The notes under the pieces are model-generated. The model saw nothing but the letters and a program-made list of their open reading frames with translations. It was not told the origin of the DNA and did no database searches. Positions 28,957-38,739 of a DNA stretch of 64,000 bases are shown one piece after another. This DNA comes from Modestobacter versicolor. Lineage in GTDB: Bacteria > Actinomycetota > Actinomycetes > Mycobacteriales > Geodermatophilaceae. The DNA lies in NCBI RefSeq assembly GCF_014195485.1, contig NZ_JACIBU010000001.1, forward strand, positions 2,232,001 through 2,296,000. The letters run 5' to 3'. Made by a program: the position numbers and the translations under genes. Numbering within the stretch: the first letter of the stretch is position 1; each line of letters begins with the position of its first letter.

Positions 28957-28973
28957 CCCGCCTCCGACGCACG

Positions 28974-29007
28974 AACGGCCCGGCACCCCCAGGGGTGCCG
29001 GGCCGTT
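28974..29007. terminator. Bidirectional terminator between DUF6542 gene and ispH
   Basis: A 16-bp perfect stem (arms AACGGCCCGGCACCCC and complement) with a 2-nt loop, extended by near-symmetric flanks ACGAACGG and CCGTTCGTCGT on the two sides. It lies between convergent stop codons, so both strands end in the same TTCGT-type tail. Confidence 0.85.
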
Positions 29008-29026
29008 CGTCGTCCTGCGCTGGTGC

Positions 29027-29998
29027 CTACTCGGCGTCGACCGTGAGGGCCGTGCGGCGCTGCTTGAGCTCGTGCGGCAGGGCGAAGACCAAGCGCTCCT
29101 CGGCGGCCTTGACCGTCTCCACGTCCAGGTAGCCGCGCTCGGCCAGCCAGTCCAGCACGTCGCTGACCAGGATCTCCGGCACCGAGGCGCCGCTGGTGAC
29201 GCCGACCGTGCCGACGCCCTCGAGCCAGGCCTCGTCGATCTCGGAGGCGAAGTCGACCAGGTGCGAGTCGCGGGCGCCGGCCTCGAGCGCCACCTCGACC
29301 AGCCGCACCGAGTTCGAGGAGTTCGTCGAGCCGACCACGATCACCAGGTCGCACTGCCCGGCCATCTGCTTGACGGCCTGCTGGCGGTTCTGGGTGGCGT
29401 AGCAGATGTCGTCGCTCGGCGGGCTCTGCAGACCGGGGAACCGGGCCTTCAGCGAGTCGACCGTGGCCAGCGTCTCGTCGACCGACAGCGTCGTCTGGGA
29501 CAGCCAGACGACCTTCTCCGGGTCGCGGACCTGCACGGTGGCGATGTCCTCGGCGCCGTCGACCAGCTGGGTGTGGGTCGGGGCCTCGCCCATCGTGCCC
29601 TCGACCTCCTCGTGCCCGCGGTGGCCGATCAGCAGGATGTCGTAGTCGTCCTTGGCGAAGCGCTTGGCCTCCATGTGGACCTTGCTCACCAGCGGGCAGG
29701 TCGCGTCGATGGTGTGCAGCGACCGCGCCTCGGCCTCGGCCTTGACCGCCGGCGACACCCCGTGCGCGCTGAAGACGACGACCGCGCCCTCGGGCACCTC
29801 GTCGGTCTCGTCGACGAACACGGCGCCCCGGCGCTCCAGCGTGGCCACGACGTGCTTGTTGTGGACGATCTGCTTGCGGACGTAGACGGGCGCTCCGTGG
29901 ATCTCCAGCGCCCGCTCGACGGCGATCACCGCCCGGTCGACGCCGGCGCAGTAGCCCCGGGGGTCGGCCAGCAGGACGCGTCCGCGCGGTTCAGCCAT
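29027..29998 (-). CDS. ispH: 4-hydroxy-3-methylbut-2-enyl diphosphate reductase
   Basis: A ~323-aa iron-sulfur enzyme, the last step of the MEP pathway, making IPP and DMAPP. The three cluster cysteines are in [23 protein letters not shown] and [17 protein letters not shown]. The active-site His and Glu regions FSAHGVSP and [14 protein letters not shown] are intact. ATG at 29998 is used; an ATG at 30007 adds three residues. Divergent from the lipid droplet protein gene, an arrangement with xseA/xseB also known from mycobacteria. Confidence 0.97.
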   Translation of the reverse strand: MAEPRGRVLLADPRGYCAGVDRAVIAVERALEIHGAPVYVRKQIVHNKHVVATLERRGAVFVDETDEVPEGAVVVFSAHGVSPAVKAEAEARSLHTIDATCPLVSKVHMEAKRFAKDDYDILLIGHRGHEEVEGTMGEAPTHTQLVDGAEDIATVQVRDPEKVVWLSQTTLSVDETLATVDSLKARFPGLQSPPSDDICYATQNRQQAVKQMAGQCDLVIVVGSTNSSNSVRLVEVALEAGARDSHLVDFASEIDEAWLEGVGTVGVTSGASVPEILVSDVLDWLAERGYLDVETVKAAEERLVFALPHELKQRRTALTVDAE

Positions 29999-30142
29999 GG
30001 CACCCATGCTAGGCGGCCCTGCGGCGGTGGACCGGCAGCCGACGGCCCGACCGGGTGGCGCTGGACACGCTGCGGCCCCCGCACGGGCGGCCTCGCGCCC
30101 GGTCGGGCTGCCGGTGATCGCTGCGTGCGGCACGCTGGGGGC

Positions 30143-31291
30143 ATGGCTCGAGAGATCCCCGAGGTGGTCCGCGCGGTCGCCGGACTGGCCGCCACCGTGC
30201 TGGACGAGGCGCGCAAGCTCCCCGAGACGCTCCCCGGGTTGCCGGTGCGGCTGATCGGTCAGGCGCTGCAGACCTCGCTCCGGCTGCAGCAGCAGTACTC
30301 CGGGCTGGTCGCCCGCGGCGACGAGGTGTTCACCGGGCTGCGCGGTGACGACGAGCCGGGGATGGCCACCTTCGACGACGACCTCCCCGCACCGGCCCGC
30401 CCGGCCGGCACCCCCGCGCCGCGCAGCTCCGCCTTCGACCGGGTGGCCGACCTGCCGGACGACGCCGTCGACGAGGAGCTGGCCGACGAGCTCGCCGACG
30501 ACCTCGCCGTCGCCGACCTCCCGCTGGCCGACGCCGACGCGCTGTCGGAGGAGGCGGCCGCCGTCCTCACGCTGAGCGCGGAGGAGGACGGCGACCTCAC
30601 CCCGACCCAGGTCGCGGACCTCCCGGCCGACCCGCCGGCCGACACGCTCACCGCGGTCGTCGACGAGCTGGCCGACGAGGTCGCCGACGAGGTGGCCGAG
30701 GAGATGCCCGACGCCGTCCCGGACGAGGTGCTCGCCGACGTCACCGCCGACGCGGTGGCCGAGCTCGCCGAGGAGGAGGCAGCCGTCGACCAGGCGGTCG
30801 CCGAGGAGCTCATCGCCGACGCCGCCGTCGGCGGCACCCCGCCGGCCACCGACGCCGTCCCCACCCTGGACGACGTCACGCCGGACGCGGCCCCCGAGCA
30901 GACCGAGCTGGTCGACGACGCCACCCCCGACCTGGCCGCCCTCGAGGACGCCGCCGAGGAGCTGGTGGACCTCGGCGGGCCGGAGGCCGCGGAGAGCGTG
31001 ACCCCCGGCAGCGACGTCACCGACAGCGCCGCGAGCGACCCCCTCGTCGCGCCGGACGCCCCTGCTGCCGACGACGACGCCCCCGCGGCGCCGGCCGCCG
31101 AGGCCGGGCCGACCAGCCCGGTCGAGGGCTACGACTCCTTCAGCATCCCGGCGCTGCGCGGCCGGCTGCGCGGCTACCCGGCCGAGACCGTCGCCGACCT
31201 GCTCGACTACGAGCGAGCCACCCGTGCCCGGGCGCCGTACGTGACGCTGCTGCAGAACCGGCTGGAGAAGCTGAGCATCGACCGCGGATGA
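30143..31291 (+). CDS. Lipid droplet-associated protein homologue with acidic repeat region
   Basis: A 382-aa protein. The N-terminal ~75 residues ([20 protein letters not shown], then [19 protein letters not shown]) form an amphipathic helical domain seen in actinobacterial lipid droplet-associated proteins that sit between ispH and xseA. The middle ~230 residues are strongly acidic and Ala-rich, with many [14 protein letters not shown]-type units and likely disordered or helical. The C-terminal ~55 residues ([20 protein letters not shown], then [20 protein letters not shown]) form a second conserved block. Function is inferred from synteny and family, not shown. Confidence 0.75.
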   Translation: MAREIPEVVRAVAGLAATVLDEARKLPETLPGLPVRLIGQALQTSLRLQQQYSGLVARGDEVFTGLRGDDEPGMATFDDDLPAPARPAGTPAPRSSAFDRVADLPDDAVDEELADELADDLAVADLPLADADALSEEAAAVLTLSAEEDGDLTPTQVADLPADPPADTLTAVVDELADEVADEVAEEMPDAVPDEVLADVTADAVAELAEEEAAVDQAVAEELIADAAVGGTPPATDAVPTLDDVTPDAAPEQTELVDDATPDLAALEDAAEELVDLGGPEAAESVTPGSDVTDSAASDPLVAPDAPAADDDAPAAPAAEAGPTSPVEGYDSFSIPALRGRLRGYPAETVADLLDYERATRARAPYVTLLQNRLEKLSIDRG

Positions 31292-31295
31292 GCGT

Positions 31296-32138
31296 GTGAC
31301 CAACCCTGACGCGCACCGGCCGGTCCGACGGCGGCGCCTCCGGGCGGCGGTGCTGGTGCTGGTGGTGCTGGCCGCCGTCGCCGCCGTGGTCCTGGTGGTC
31401 CGGGACACCCGCGGGCCGGGGTCCACGCCGGCGGCCGCACCGACGTCGGCGAGCGCGGCCGCTGCGACGACCTCCCCGCCTGCGCCGACCGCACCGGCCA
31501 GCACGGCGCCGCCGCCCGCCCCGCCGCCCGCCCCGGCGACGCCGACGTTCGACCGTGCCGGGCAGTCGATCGACGACCCGAACAGCACCTGGGTCGTGGT
31601 CAACAAGGCCCGGCCGCTCGCGCCGATCGACCACGCGCCGGCCGACCTGGTCACCATCGCCGGCGGGTACCAGCTGCGCGCCGAGGCGGCCCGGGCGATG
31701 ACCGACATGCTCGCGGCGGCAGCGGCCGAGGGCCTGGGCATCACGGTGCAGAGCGCCTACCGCTCCTACGACTACCAGGTGGGCCTGTTCGGCAACCAGG
31801 TCGCCCGGTTCGGCCAGACCCAGGCCGAGGTGCAGGTGGCCCGCCCCGGCTTCAGCGAGCACCAGACCGGGCTGGCGGCCGACGTCGGCGGGGGCGGCTG
31901 CGACATCGAGAGCTGCTTCGCCACCACCGTCGAGGGCCAGTGGGTGGCCGCCAACGGCCCGCGGTTCGGGTACGTCGTCCGCTACCCCGACGGCCGGCAG
32001 GACGTCACCGGCTTCAAGTACGAGCCGTGGCACGTCCGCTACGTCGGCGTCGCGCTGGCCACCGAGCTGCAGCGCACCGGGGTGCCGACGCTCGAGGAGT
32101 TCTTCGGGCTGCCGCCCGCGCCGGGCTACACCAGCTGA
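31296..32138 (+). CDS. D-alanyl-D-alanine carboxypeptidase family protein (VanY/M15B)
   Basis: A 280-aa membrane-anchored or secreted peptidase. A basic N-terminus and helix ([17 protein letters not shown]) are followed by a Pro/Ala/Thr-rich linker of ~60 residues. The M15B zinc peptidase domain shows SAYRSYDYQ, the [11 protein letters not shown] zinc motif (SxHxxGxAxD-like), and EPWHVRYVG with the last ligand. It probably trims peptidoglycan stem peptides outside the membrane. GTG start lies 4 bp after the preceding stop. Confidence 0.9.
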   Translation: MTNPDAHRPVRRRRLRAAVLVLVVLAAVAAVVLVVRDTRGPGSTPAAAPTSASAAAATTSPPAPTAPASTAPPPAPPPAPATPTFDRAGQSIDDPNSTWVVVNKARPLAPIDHAPADLVTIAGGYQLRAEAARAMTDMLAAAAAEGLGITVQSAYRSYDYQVGLFGNQVARFGQTQAEVQVARPGFSEHQTGLAADVGGGGCDIESCFATTVEGQWVAANGPRFGYVVRYPDGRQDVTGFKYEPWHVRYVGVALATELQRTGVPTLEEFFGLPPAPGYTS

Positions 32139-32174
32139 CGGAGGGGCCCGCCGACGCCGTGGCAGGCTCGGGGC

Positions 32175-33413
32175 GTGACCTCCCCGTCGTCCCCCGAGCA
32201 GCCGTGGCCGGTGCGCACCGTCGCCCGCAAGGTCGCCGAGTGGATCGGCCGGCTCGGCGAGGTGTGGGTGGAGGGGCAGGTCGCCCAGCTGTCCCGGCGC
32301 GGGAACGCCGCCACCGTCTTCCTCACCCTGCGCGACCCGGCGGCCGACCTCTCCATCCCGGTGACCTGCCCGCGCGACGTCGCCGACCGGCCCGGTCTGG
32401 AGCTGGCCGAGGGCGCGCGGGTCATCGTCCGGGCGCGCCCGGACTACTACGTCGCCCGCGGTTCCTTCTCGCTGCGGGCCACCGAGATCCGCGCCGTCGG
32501 CCTCGGCGAGCTGCTGGCCCGGATCGAGCGGATCCGCCGCCTGCTGGCCGCCGAGGGGCTCTTCGACGCGGTGCGCAAGCGCCCGCTGCCCTTCGCCCCG
32601 GCCGTCGTCGGGGTGATCACCGGCCGGGACAGCGCCGCCGAGCGCGACGTGCTGGTCACCGCCCGCCGGCGCTGGCCGGCCGTGCAGTTCGTGGTGCACA
32701 ACTGCGCCACCCAGGGGCCGACGGCGGCCGAGTCGGTGATGGCCGGGCTGCGGAAGCTGGACGCCGACCCGACCGTCGAGGTGATCGTCATCGCCCGCGG
32801 TGGCGGCTCGGTCGAGGACCTGCTGCCGTTCTCCGACGAGGGGCTGGTGCGCGCGATCGCCGGCACCCGCACGCCCGTGGTCACCGCCGTCGGGCACGAG
32901 ACGGACACCACGCTGGTCGACCACGTCGCCGACGTCCGGGCGGCCACCCCCACGGACGCCGCGCACCGGATCGTGCCCGAGATCGGTGAGCAGCGGCGGC
33001 TGGTCGACGGGCTCCGGGCCCGGGCCCGGCACCTGCTGGGCAGCCGGCTGGAGCAGCAGGAGCGGTGGCTGGAGCAGGTCCGCAGCCGGCCGGTTCTGGC
33101 CGACCCGCAGCGGCTGCTGGCCGGGCGGGCCGACGACGTGGCCGGGCTGCGCCGCCGGTCGACCCGCACCCTCACCACCCGGGTCGAGGGCGCCGAGCGG
33201 GACCTGGAGCACGCCCGGGCACGGGTGGCCGCGCTGAGCCCGGCGGCGACCCTCGAGCGCGGCTACGCGGTGGTGCAGCGGGCCGACGGTGCCCTGGTCC
33301 GCGACCCGGCCGACGTGGGCGACGACGAGCGGCTGCAGGTGCGGGTGGCCGGTGGCCGGCTGCCGGTGCGGGTCGACCGGCAGGATGGGGCCCGTGAGCG
33401 GACAGGAACGTGA
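32175..33413 (+). CDS. xseA: Exodeoxyribonuclease VII large subunit
   Basis: A 412-aa catalytic subunit of exonuclease VII, which degrades single-stranded DNA. The N-terminal OB-fold ([20 protein letters not shown]) precedes the catalytic domain with [35 protein letters not shown] and [20 protein letters not shown]; the C-terminal coiled coil ends in the [13 protein letters not shown] segment. A short repeat element separates it from xseB by 60 bp. Confidence 0.96.
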   Translation: MTSPSSPEQPWPVRTVARKVAEWIGRLGEVWVEGQVAQLSRRGNAATVFLTLRDPAADLSIPVTCPRDVADRPGLELAEGARVIVRARPDYYVARGSFSLRATEIRAVGLGELLARIERIRRLLAAEGLFDAVRKRPLPFAPAVVGVITGRDSAAERDVLVTARRRWPAVQFVVHNCATQGPTAAESVMAGLRKLDADPTVEVIVIARGGGSVEDLLPFSDEGLVRAIAGTRTPVVTAVGHETDTTLVDHVADVRAATPTDAAHRIVPEIGEQRRLVDGLRARARHLLGSRLEQQERWLEQVRSRPVLADPQRLLAGRADDVAGLRRRSTRTLTTRVEGAERDLEHARARVAALSPAATLERGYAVVQRADGALVRDPADVGDDERLQVRVAGGRLPVRVDRQDGARERTGT

Positions 33414-33447
33414 GCATCGCAGCGAGGAACGAGCGAGGAGCGGAGCG
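33414..33447 (+). repeat. Short GC-rich repeat between xseA and xseB (copy B)
   Basis: GCATCGCAGCGAGGAACG then AGCGAGGAGCGGAGCG. Close match to the minus-strand element at 18872-18911 inside a histidine kinase gene. It fills the gap immediately after the xseA stop. Confidence 0.6.
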
Positions 33448-33473
33448 TTCCGCGGAAGCGAACTGAGGACACC

Positions 33474-33689
33474 GTGAGCACCCCGGAGCCGACCGCCGAG
33501 CCCACCCAGACCTACGAGCAGGCCCGCGAGGAGCTCGCCGACGTCGTCCGGAGGTTGGAGGCCGGCGGGCTGACGCTGGAGGAGTCGCTCGCGCTGTGGG
33601 AGCGCGGCGAGCAGCTGGCCGAGCTGTGCCAGCACTGGCTGGACCGCGCCCGCGAGCGCCTGGCCGCCGCCGCACCCACCGACGACTGA
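33474..33689 (+). CDS. xseB: Exodeoxyribonuclease VII small subunit
   Basis: A 71-aa helical protein that binds the XseA coiled coil. Family sequence is clear: TYEQAREELADVVRRLEAGG, then LTLEESLALWERGEQLAELC. GTG start at 33474. The gene ends at a perfect 22-bp palindrome shared with the convergent DUF4245 gene. Confidence 0.95.
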   Translation: MSTPEPTAEPTQTYEQAREELADVVRRLEAGGLTLEESLALWERGEQLAELCQHWLDRARERLAAAAPTDD

Positions 33690-33697
33690 CCCCCCAC

Positions 33698-33719
33698 CCC
33701 GGAGATGGCCATCTCCGGG
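33698..33719. terminator. Perfect 22-bp palindrome at convergent gene ends
   Basis: CCCGGAGATGG joins its exact complement CCATCTCCGGG with no spacer. It lies between the stop of xseB and the stop of the DUF4245 gene, two bases from the latter. A bidirectional terminator is likely, though the absence of a loop makes a protein-binding palindrome possible. Confidence 0.55.
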
Positions 33720-33720
33720 C

Positions 33721-34359
33721 TCAGGGGGCGTAGGGCTGGAGCGAGCCGGCCAGCGCGTCGAGCTCCGCGTCGGACGCCGAGCCGGTGACGACCAGGGTCG
33801 CGGCGCCCTCGCTGCGGGTCAGCAGCGCCTCGCCGCGCTCGGTGGTCAGCCGCTGCCAGCTCTCCCCGCCCACCTGCTCGGTGCCGTCCTCGGTCGTGTC
33901 CTCGAGCAGGTCGGTGAGCGCGGTGGCCTCCGGGTCGTCGCTGACCACGTACTGCGCGAACTCCTGCTCGGGGGTCAGCCAGCCGATCTGCAGCGTGACC
34001 GGGTCGCCCACCGTGGCCTGCCCGGCGTTGGTGCGCACGCTGGTCGGCCGCCAGTCGTCGGACAGCCCGCGGGGCACGAGCAGCTCGTAGGAGGCCCGCT
34101 CGGCCGCCGTCCGCTCGGCGCTGGTGGTGTCGACCTCGCGCACCGGGTCGTCCGGGTTCTGCCGCAGCGCGGCGACGCCCACGACCAGCAGGCAGCCGAG
34201 GACCAGCGGCACCAGCGACCGGATCATGTTCGCGGCGGTGAACCGCTGCATCCGGTCCACCGCCGGCGGGGCGGGGACGTCGACGGGTGCGGTGGCCCCG
34301 GCCGGGGTGGGACCGGGAGCGCCGCCGGGCTGCTGACCCTGCTGGCCGGATTCGGGCAT
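33721..34359 (-). CDS. DUF4245-domain protein
   Basis: A 212-aa actinobacterial protein. A Gly/Pro/Ala-rich N-terminus precedes one membrane helix (LVPLVLGCLLVVGVAAL, about residues 50-66) and an extracytoplasmic domain with YELLVPRGLSDDWRPTSVRT and LQIGWLTPEQEFAQYVVSDD. DUF4245 genes commonly neighbour glpX in actinobacteria, as here. Function unknown. ATG at 34359 chosen; the region upstream of it is the divergent promoter of glpX. Confidence 0.88.
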   Translation of the reverse strand: MPESGQQGQQPGGAPGPTPAGATAPVDVPAPPAVDRMQRFTAANMIRSLVPLVLGCLLVVGVAALRQNPDDPVREVDTTSAERTAAERASYELLVPRGLSDDWRPTSVRTNAGQATVGDPVTLQIGWLTPEQEFAQYVVSDDPEATALTDLLEDTTEDGTEQVGGESWQRLTTERGEALLTRSEGAATLVVTGSASDAELDALAGSLQPYAP

Positions 34360-34427
34360 GCCCCTAGGATCGCAGCACTGCTCCCCCACCCCGCCGACAG
34401 CGTCGTCGACGGCCGTCAGGAGGTCCC

Positions 34428-35480
34428 GTGTCCCTGCCCCTGCCCGACGGACCGCTGCCCGCCAGCCCCTCCCGCGCCGCCCGGGGCGACCGGCCGCCGC
34501 CGGACCGGAACCTGGCGCTGGAGCTGGTCCGGGTCACCGAGGCAGCGGCCATGGCCGCCGGCCGCTGGGTCGGCCGCGGCGACAAGAACGGCGGGGACGG
34601 CGCCGCGGTCGACGCCATGCGCGCGCTCATCGGCACCGTCAGCATGCGCGGCGTCGTCGTCATCGGGGAGGGCGAGAAGGACGAGGCCCCGATGCTGTTC
34701 AACGGCGAGCAGGTCGGCGACGGCACGGGCAACGAGTACGACGTCGCGGTCGACCCGATCGACGGCACGACGCTGATGGCCAAGGGCATGCCGAACGCGG
34801 TCGCCGTGATGGCGGTGGCCGACCGGGGCGCGATGTACGACCCGTCCGCGGTGTTCTACATGGACAAGATCGCCACCGGGCCGATCGCCGCCGACGTCAT
34901 CGACATCACCGCGCCGGTGGCCGAGAACATCCGCCGGGTCGCGAAGGCCAAGCGCGCCTCGGCCGGTGACGTGACCGTCTGCATCCTGGACCGGCCGAGG
35001 CACGACACGCTGGTCCGCGAGGTGCGCGAGGCCGGCGCCCGGATCAAGTTCATCACCGACGGCGACGTCGCCGGCGCGATCGCCGCGGCACGCGAGGGCA
35101 CCGGCGTCGACCTGCTGATGGGCATCGGCGGCACCCCGGAGGGGATCATCACCGCCTGCGCGCTGAAGTGCATGGGCGGGGCGCTGCAGGGCCGGTTGTG
35201 GCCCAAGGACGACGCCGAGCGGCAGAAGGCGCTGGACGCCGGCCACGACCTGGACCGGGTGCTCGACATCGACGACCTGGTCCGCGGCGACGTCTTCTTC
35301 GTCGCCACCGGGATCACCGACGGCGAGCTGCTGCGCGGCGTCCAGTACCGGGCCGGCGGCGCCACGACGCAGTCCCTGGTGATGCGCTCGCGGTCGGGCA
35401 CCATCCGGTCGATCGAGAGCCTGCACTCGCTGGCGAAGCTCAACGCCTACTCCGCCGTCCCCTTCGGCGACGACGAGTAG
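34428..35480 (+). CDS. glpX: Class II fructose-1,6-bisphosphatase
   Basis: A 350-aa Li-sensitive phosphatase for gluconeogenesis, converting fructose-1,6-bisphosphate to fructose-6-phosphate. Characteristic segments are [35 protein letters not shown], the metal-binding [13 protein letters not shown], and [20 protein letters not shown]. Divergent from the DUF4245 gene with 68 bp between starts. GTG start at 34428 with AGGAGG about 6 nt upstream. Confidence 0.97.
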   Translation: MSLPLPDGPLPASPSRAARGDRPPPDRNLALELVRVTEAAAMAAGRWVGRGDKNGGDGAAVDAMRALIGTVSMRGVVVIGEGEKDEAPMLFNGEQVGDGTGNEYDVAVDPIDGTTLMAKGMPNAVAVMAVADRGAMYDPSAVFYMDKIATGPIAADVIDITAPVAENIRRVAKAKRASAGDVTVCILDRPRHDTLVREVREAGARIKFITDGDVAGAIAAAREGTGVDLLMGIGGTPEGIITACALKCMGGALQGRLWPKDDAERQKALDAGHDLDRVLDIDDLVRGDVFFVATGITDGELLRGVQYRAGGATTQSLVMRSRSGTIRSIESLHSLAKLNAYSAVPFGDDE

Positions 35481-35492
35481 GAGCCGGACCGG

Positions 35493-36167
35493 TCAGAGCC
35501 GGGGCGGCGGGGGCGGCGGACGGCGGTCGGCCAGCCGGTCGAGCACCGCCCGCCACCGGCTCGGCGACTCCCCCGGCGCCAGGCTGCGCAGCCTGAGGTC
35601 GCCGAACAGCGTCCGGGCCCGGACGACGACCCGCGGCGTGCCCGCCAGCCGCGGCACCGCCGCCAGCTCGGTCTTCCGGTCGCCGAACACCGTCCAGCCG
35701 GCGATCTCGGCGGCGACGCCCTCGCTGACGATCACCTCGACGTCGCCGAAGACGGTGCCCAGCTCCAGCTCGACGACCTCGGCCGAGGTCCGCATGCCGC
35801 GCAGGTCGATGCGCACGTCGCCGAAGACGGTGCTGGCCCGTTCCGGGACCGAGGTGGTGGCGGCGACCTTGATGTCGCCGAACACGCTGACGACCGCCGC
35901 CGGGGTCCGCTCGCCGACCAGCTCCCCCACCGCGGGCGAGGCCGAGGCCGGCGCGGGCAGGTCGGCCAGCAGCGCGTCCAGCTCCGCGGTCGTCGCCGCC
36001 GCGTAGGCGGCCCCGGCCCGCTGACCGAACTCGTCGAGGTCGATCCGGCCCTCGCCGACGGCGGCCTGCAGCCGGGTGACGGTGGCCTCCCGCTCGGCGT
36101 CGCCGGCGCGGACGGCGGGGCTGTCTCGAGGGTCGGGCTGCTGCCCGGGCACCGGCTCCTGGGTCAT
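35493..36167 (-). CDS. DUF1707 protein with five VFGD-type beta repeats
   Basis: A 224-aa protein. Residues about 18-70 form DUF1707 (VRAGDAEREATVTRLQAAVG, then EGRIDLDEFGQRAGAAYAA), a SHOCT-like domain common in actinobacteria. The rest is a right-handed-helix-like repeat domain with SVFGDIKV, TVFGDVRI, TVFGDVEV, TVFGDRKT and TLFGDLRL at intervals of about 20-30 residues, as in LiaF-like cell-wall stress proteins. A Pro-rich tail ends it. No membrane helix is obvious. Role unknown, possibly envelope sensing. Confidence 0.85.
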   Translation of the reverse strand: MTQEPVPGQQPDPRDSPAVRAGDAEREATVTRLQAAVGEGRIDLDEFGQRAGAAYAAATTAELDALLADLPAPASASPAVGELVGERTPAAVVSVFGDIKVAATTSVPERASTVFGDVRIDLRGMRTSAEVVELELGTVFGDVEVIVSEGVAAEIAGWTVFGDRKTELAAVPRLAGTPRVVVRARTLFGDLRLRSLAPGESPSRWRAVLDRLADRRPPPPPPRL

Positions 36168-36195
36168 GCGGCGACCCTAGCCAGGGCCGGCCGGG

Positions 36196-36837
36196 TCAGT
36201 CGCCGGACGAGCCCTCGGTGTCGGAGAAGACGTCGACGCAGAACGACCACTGCCCGCCCTCGCGGCGCCCGGCGCAGGTGTCGCCGTAGGCCTCGTAGTC
36301 CGAGTCCAGCGGGGAGTCGACGAACAGGTCGTCGCAGGCGCTCATCAGCCCGTCGTGGCACTCCTGCGCCAGCCGGTCCAGCGCCGGGTCGTCGCCCAGG
36401 CCGGTGGGCTCCTGGGTGGCTGCCGGCGCCGGCACCACGTCCTGCCCCTCGCCGTCGACGACGACGAGGATGCCGACCACCAGCGCGACGAGCGCGAGCG
36501 CGCCACCGAGGAACCACAGCAGCACCGTCCGGTCGCCCCGCGACGGCGCGGCGGGAGGGGGCGGGTACGAGCCGTACTGCGGGGCGCCGTACTGGGGTTG
36601 CCCGTACTGCGGAGCGCCGTACTGGGGCTGCCCGTACTGGGGCTGCCCGTACTGGGGCTGCCCGTACTGGGGCTGCCCGTACTGGGGCTGCCCGTACTGG
36701 GGCTGCCCGTACTGCGGAACGCCGTACGAGGGCTGCGCGTCCTGCGGCGTGCCGTAGCCGAAGGCGCCGTCCTGCGGCTGGCCCTGCTGCCACTGCGGGC
36801 GCTCCCACGGGGGCAGGGGTCCGGGCGGCTGGGACAT
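36196..36837 (-). CDS. Single-pass membrane protein with PQYGQ repeats
   Basis: A 213-aa protein. A cytoplasmic N-terminal region rich in Pro, Gln, Tyr and Gly holds ten tandem PQYG[Q/A/S] units. One membrane helix follows (VLLWFLGGALALVALVVGIL), then an extracytoplasmic acidic domain with four cysteines (ECHDGLMSACDDLF, DTCAGR, SFCVDVF) that could form two disulfides. The 15-bp DNA repeats make the copy number prone to slippage. The domain resembles the small Cys-containing tail common in actinobacterial DUF4190-like proteins; function unknown. Confidence 0.8.
   Translation of the reverse strand: MSQPPGPLPPWERPQWQQGQPQDGAFGYGTPQDAQPSYGVPQYGQPQYGQPQYGQPQYGQPQYGQPQYGQPQYGAPQYGQPQYGAPQYGSYPPPPAAPSRGDRTVLLWFLGGALALVALVVGILVVVDGEGQDVVPAPAATQEPTGLGDDPALDRLAQECHDGLMSACDDLFVDSPLDSDYEAYGDTCAGRREGGQWSFCVDVFSDTEGSSGD
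36571..36722 (-). repeat. 15-bp tandem repeat encoding PQYGQ
   Basis: Ten units of a 15-bp sequence, on the plus strand GCCCGTACTGGGGCT with small changes. Units in the middle are identical at the nucleotide level, which points to recent expansion by slippage. All lie in frame in the membrane protein gene. Confidence 0.9.
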
Positions 36838-37017
36838 CGGTGCTCCTGAGCGGTCGGGCCCGGCTCCCCCGCGGGCCGGTGGTCGGGCGCAGCGTAGGTC
36901 GCGCCGGCCGCTCGGCCCGGGCGGCTCCGGCAGAGGCCCCCCGGACCTCACCCCTGCGGGTGTCTAGGGTCGCTGCAGCAGCACCAGTCCCATCACCACC
37001 ACACCCGGGAGCGCAGC

Positions 37018-38421
37018 GTGGCCACCGACACCGACGGCGCGGATTTCCGCATCGAGCACGACTCCATGGGCGAGGTGCGTGTCCCGTCCTGGGCCAAGTG
37101 GCGGGCCCAGACCCAGCGCGCCGTGGAGAACTTCCCGATCTCGGGCACCCCGATCGAGCGGGAGCTGATCGGCGCGCTGGCCGCCATCAAGGGCGCCGCC
37201 GCCGGTGTCAACGCCTCCCTCGGGGTGCTGCCGCAGGACGTCGCCGACGCCGTCACCGAAGCCGCTGCCGCCGTCGCGCAGGGCAACTGGGACGAGCACT
37301 TCCCGATCGACGTCTTCCAGACCGGCTCGGGCACGTCGAGCAACATGAACACCAACGAGGTCATCGCCACCCTGGCCACCGAGGCGCTGGGCAGCCCGGT
37401 GCACCCGAACGACCACGTCAACGCCTCGCAGTCCTCGAACGACGTCTTCCCCTCCGCCATCCACGTGGCCGCGACGGGTGCGATCGTCCGCGAGCTGGTG
37501 CCGGCGCTGGAGCACCTGGCCACCTCCCTGGAGCGCAAGGCCGACGAGTTCGCCGAGGTCGTCAAGAGCGGCCGCACCCACCTGATGGACGCCACCCCGG
37601 TCACCCTCGGCCAGGAGTTCGGCGGCTACGCGGCGGCGGTCCGCTACGGCATCGAGCGGCTGCGGTCCTCGCTCCCCCGGATCGGCGAGCTGCCGCTGGG
37701 CGGCACCGCGGTCGGCACCGGCATCAACACCCCGCCCGGCTTCGCCGCGGCGATCATCGACAAGCTCGCCGCCGACCTGGACCTGCCGCTGTCCGAGGCG
37801 CGCGACCACTTCGAGGCGCAGAGCTCCCGCGACGCGCTCGTCGAGGGCTCCGGCCAGCTCAAGACAATCGCCGTCGGGCTGATCAAGATCGCCAACGACC
37901 TGCGCTGGATGGGCTCGGGCCCGCGCACCGGGCTGGGCGAGATCGCCCTCCCCGACCTGCAGCCGGGCAGCTCGATCATGCCGGGCAAGGTGAACCCGGT
38001 CATCCCCGAGGCCGTCATCCAGGTCGGCGCCCAGGTGATCGGCAACGACGCCGCGGTCACCTACGCCGGCACCACGGGTGTCTTCGAGCTCAACGTGACG
38101 CTGCCGCTGATGGCCCGCAACGTGCTGGAGTCGATCCGGCTGCTGGCCAACGTCTCCCGGCTGCTGGCCGACCGCTGCGTCGACGGCATCACCGCCAACG
38201 TCGAGCAGTGCCGCACCTACGCCGAGTCCTCCCCCTCGATCGTCACGCCGCTGAACAAGTACATCGGCTACGAGGAGGCGGCGAAGGTGGCCAAGCAGTC
38301 GCTGGCCGAGCAGAAGACCATCCGCCAGGTGGTCGTGGAGCGCGGCTACGTGGAGCAGGGGAAGCTCACCGAGGAGCAGCTGGACGCCGCCCTCGACGTG
38401 CTCTCGATGACCCACCCCTGA
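37018..38421 (+). CDS. fumC: Fumarate hydratase, class II
   Basis: A 467-aa fumarase that converts fumarate to malate in the TCA cycle. Family motifs: [56 protein letters not shown] and the flexible signature loop [18 protein letters not shown] start at 37018 with GGGAG upstream. With sdhAB and gltA in the same window, three TCA steps are represented, though in separate units. A hairpin follows the stop. Confidence 0.97.
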   Translation: MATDTDGADFRIEHDSMGEVRVPSWAKWRAQTQRAVENFPISGTPIERELIGALAAIKGAAAGVNASLGVLPQDVADAVTEAAAAVAQGNWDEHFPIDVFQTGSGTSSNMNTNEVIATLATEALGSPVHPNDHVNASQSSNDVFPSAIHVAATGAIVRELVPALEHLATSLERKADEFAEVVKSGRTHLMDATPVTLGQEFGGYAAAVRYGIERLRSSLPRIGELPLGGTAVGTGINTPPGFAAAIIDKLAADLDLPLSEARDHFEAQSSRDALVEGSGQLKTIAVGLIKIANDLRWMGSGPRTGLGEIALPDLQPGSSIMPGKVNPVIPEAVIQVGAQVIGNDAAVTYAGTTGVFELNVTLPLMARNVLESIRLLANVSRLLADRCVDGITANVEQCRTYAESSPSIVTPLNKYIGYEEAAKVAKQSLAEQKTIRQVVVERGYVEQGKLTEEQLDAALDVLSMTHP

Positions 38422-38444
38422 ACCACCCCTGACGCACCCCACCT

Positions 38445-38479
38445 GACCCCGGCCGCCCCCGCGTGGGGCGGCTGGGGTC
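38445..38479 (+). terminator. Terminator-like hairpin downstream of fumC
   Basis: Fifteen-nucleotide arms, GACCCCGGCCGCCCC and GGGGCGGCTGGGGTC, pair with one G-T wobble around a 5-nt loop, 23 bp after the fumC stop. No T-rich tail. Confidence 0.6.
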
Positions 38480-38739
38480 CGTGGGGCCCACCGGGCCAGG
38501 CCTGACGGCTGGGACCCCGGGCGCCCGCCGGCGACGGCGCGTCGCCGGAACCGGGGCGCGCGCGGCGGAGAGGATCCCTCCCGTCCGGAGTGGCCGGGCA
38601 GGGCCCGCCCGGGCTCCTGCGACCGGCCCGCGTGGTCGGCGTGCGCTCGGCGCACCCGACCCCGGCACGCCGCCGGGACCGTCGGCGGCGTCCCGGGGTC
38701 CGCCCGGGCGGACCCCGTCAGGAGTGAGGAGCGCACAGG
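38480..38739. other. Intergenic region before the glycan block, no gene recognised
   Basis: Together with the terminator this makes a 318-bp gap. Extremely GC-rich; open frames lack similarity and ribosome sites. A GTCAGGAGTGAGGAG stretch at its end holds the ribosome site for the aminotransferase. Confidence 0.5.

Noticed and set aside
36571-36722. Short tandem repeats considered as a CRISPR array
   Set aside because: Units are contiguous 15-mers with no unique spacers, and they encode PQYGQ in frame.
36404-36757. Plus-strand frame with WGCPYWGCPYWGCPY repeats, resembling a Cys-rich repeat peptide
   Set aside because: It is the reverse reading of the PQYGQ repeats of a well-supported membrane protein and has no ribosome site.
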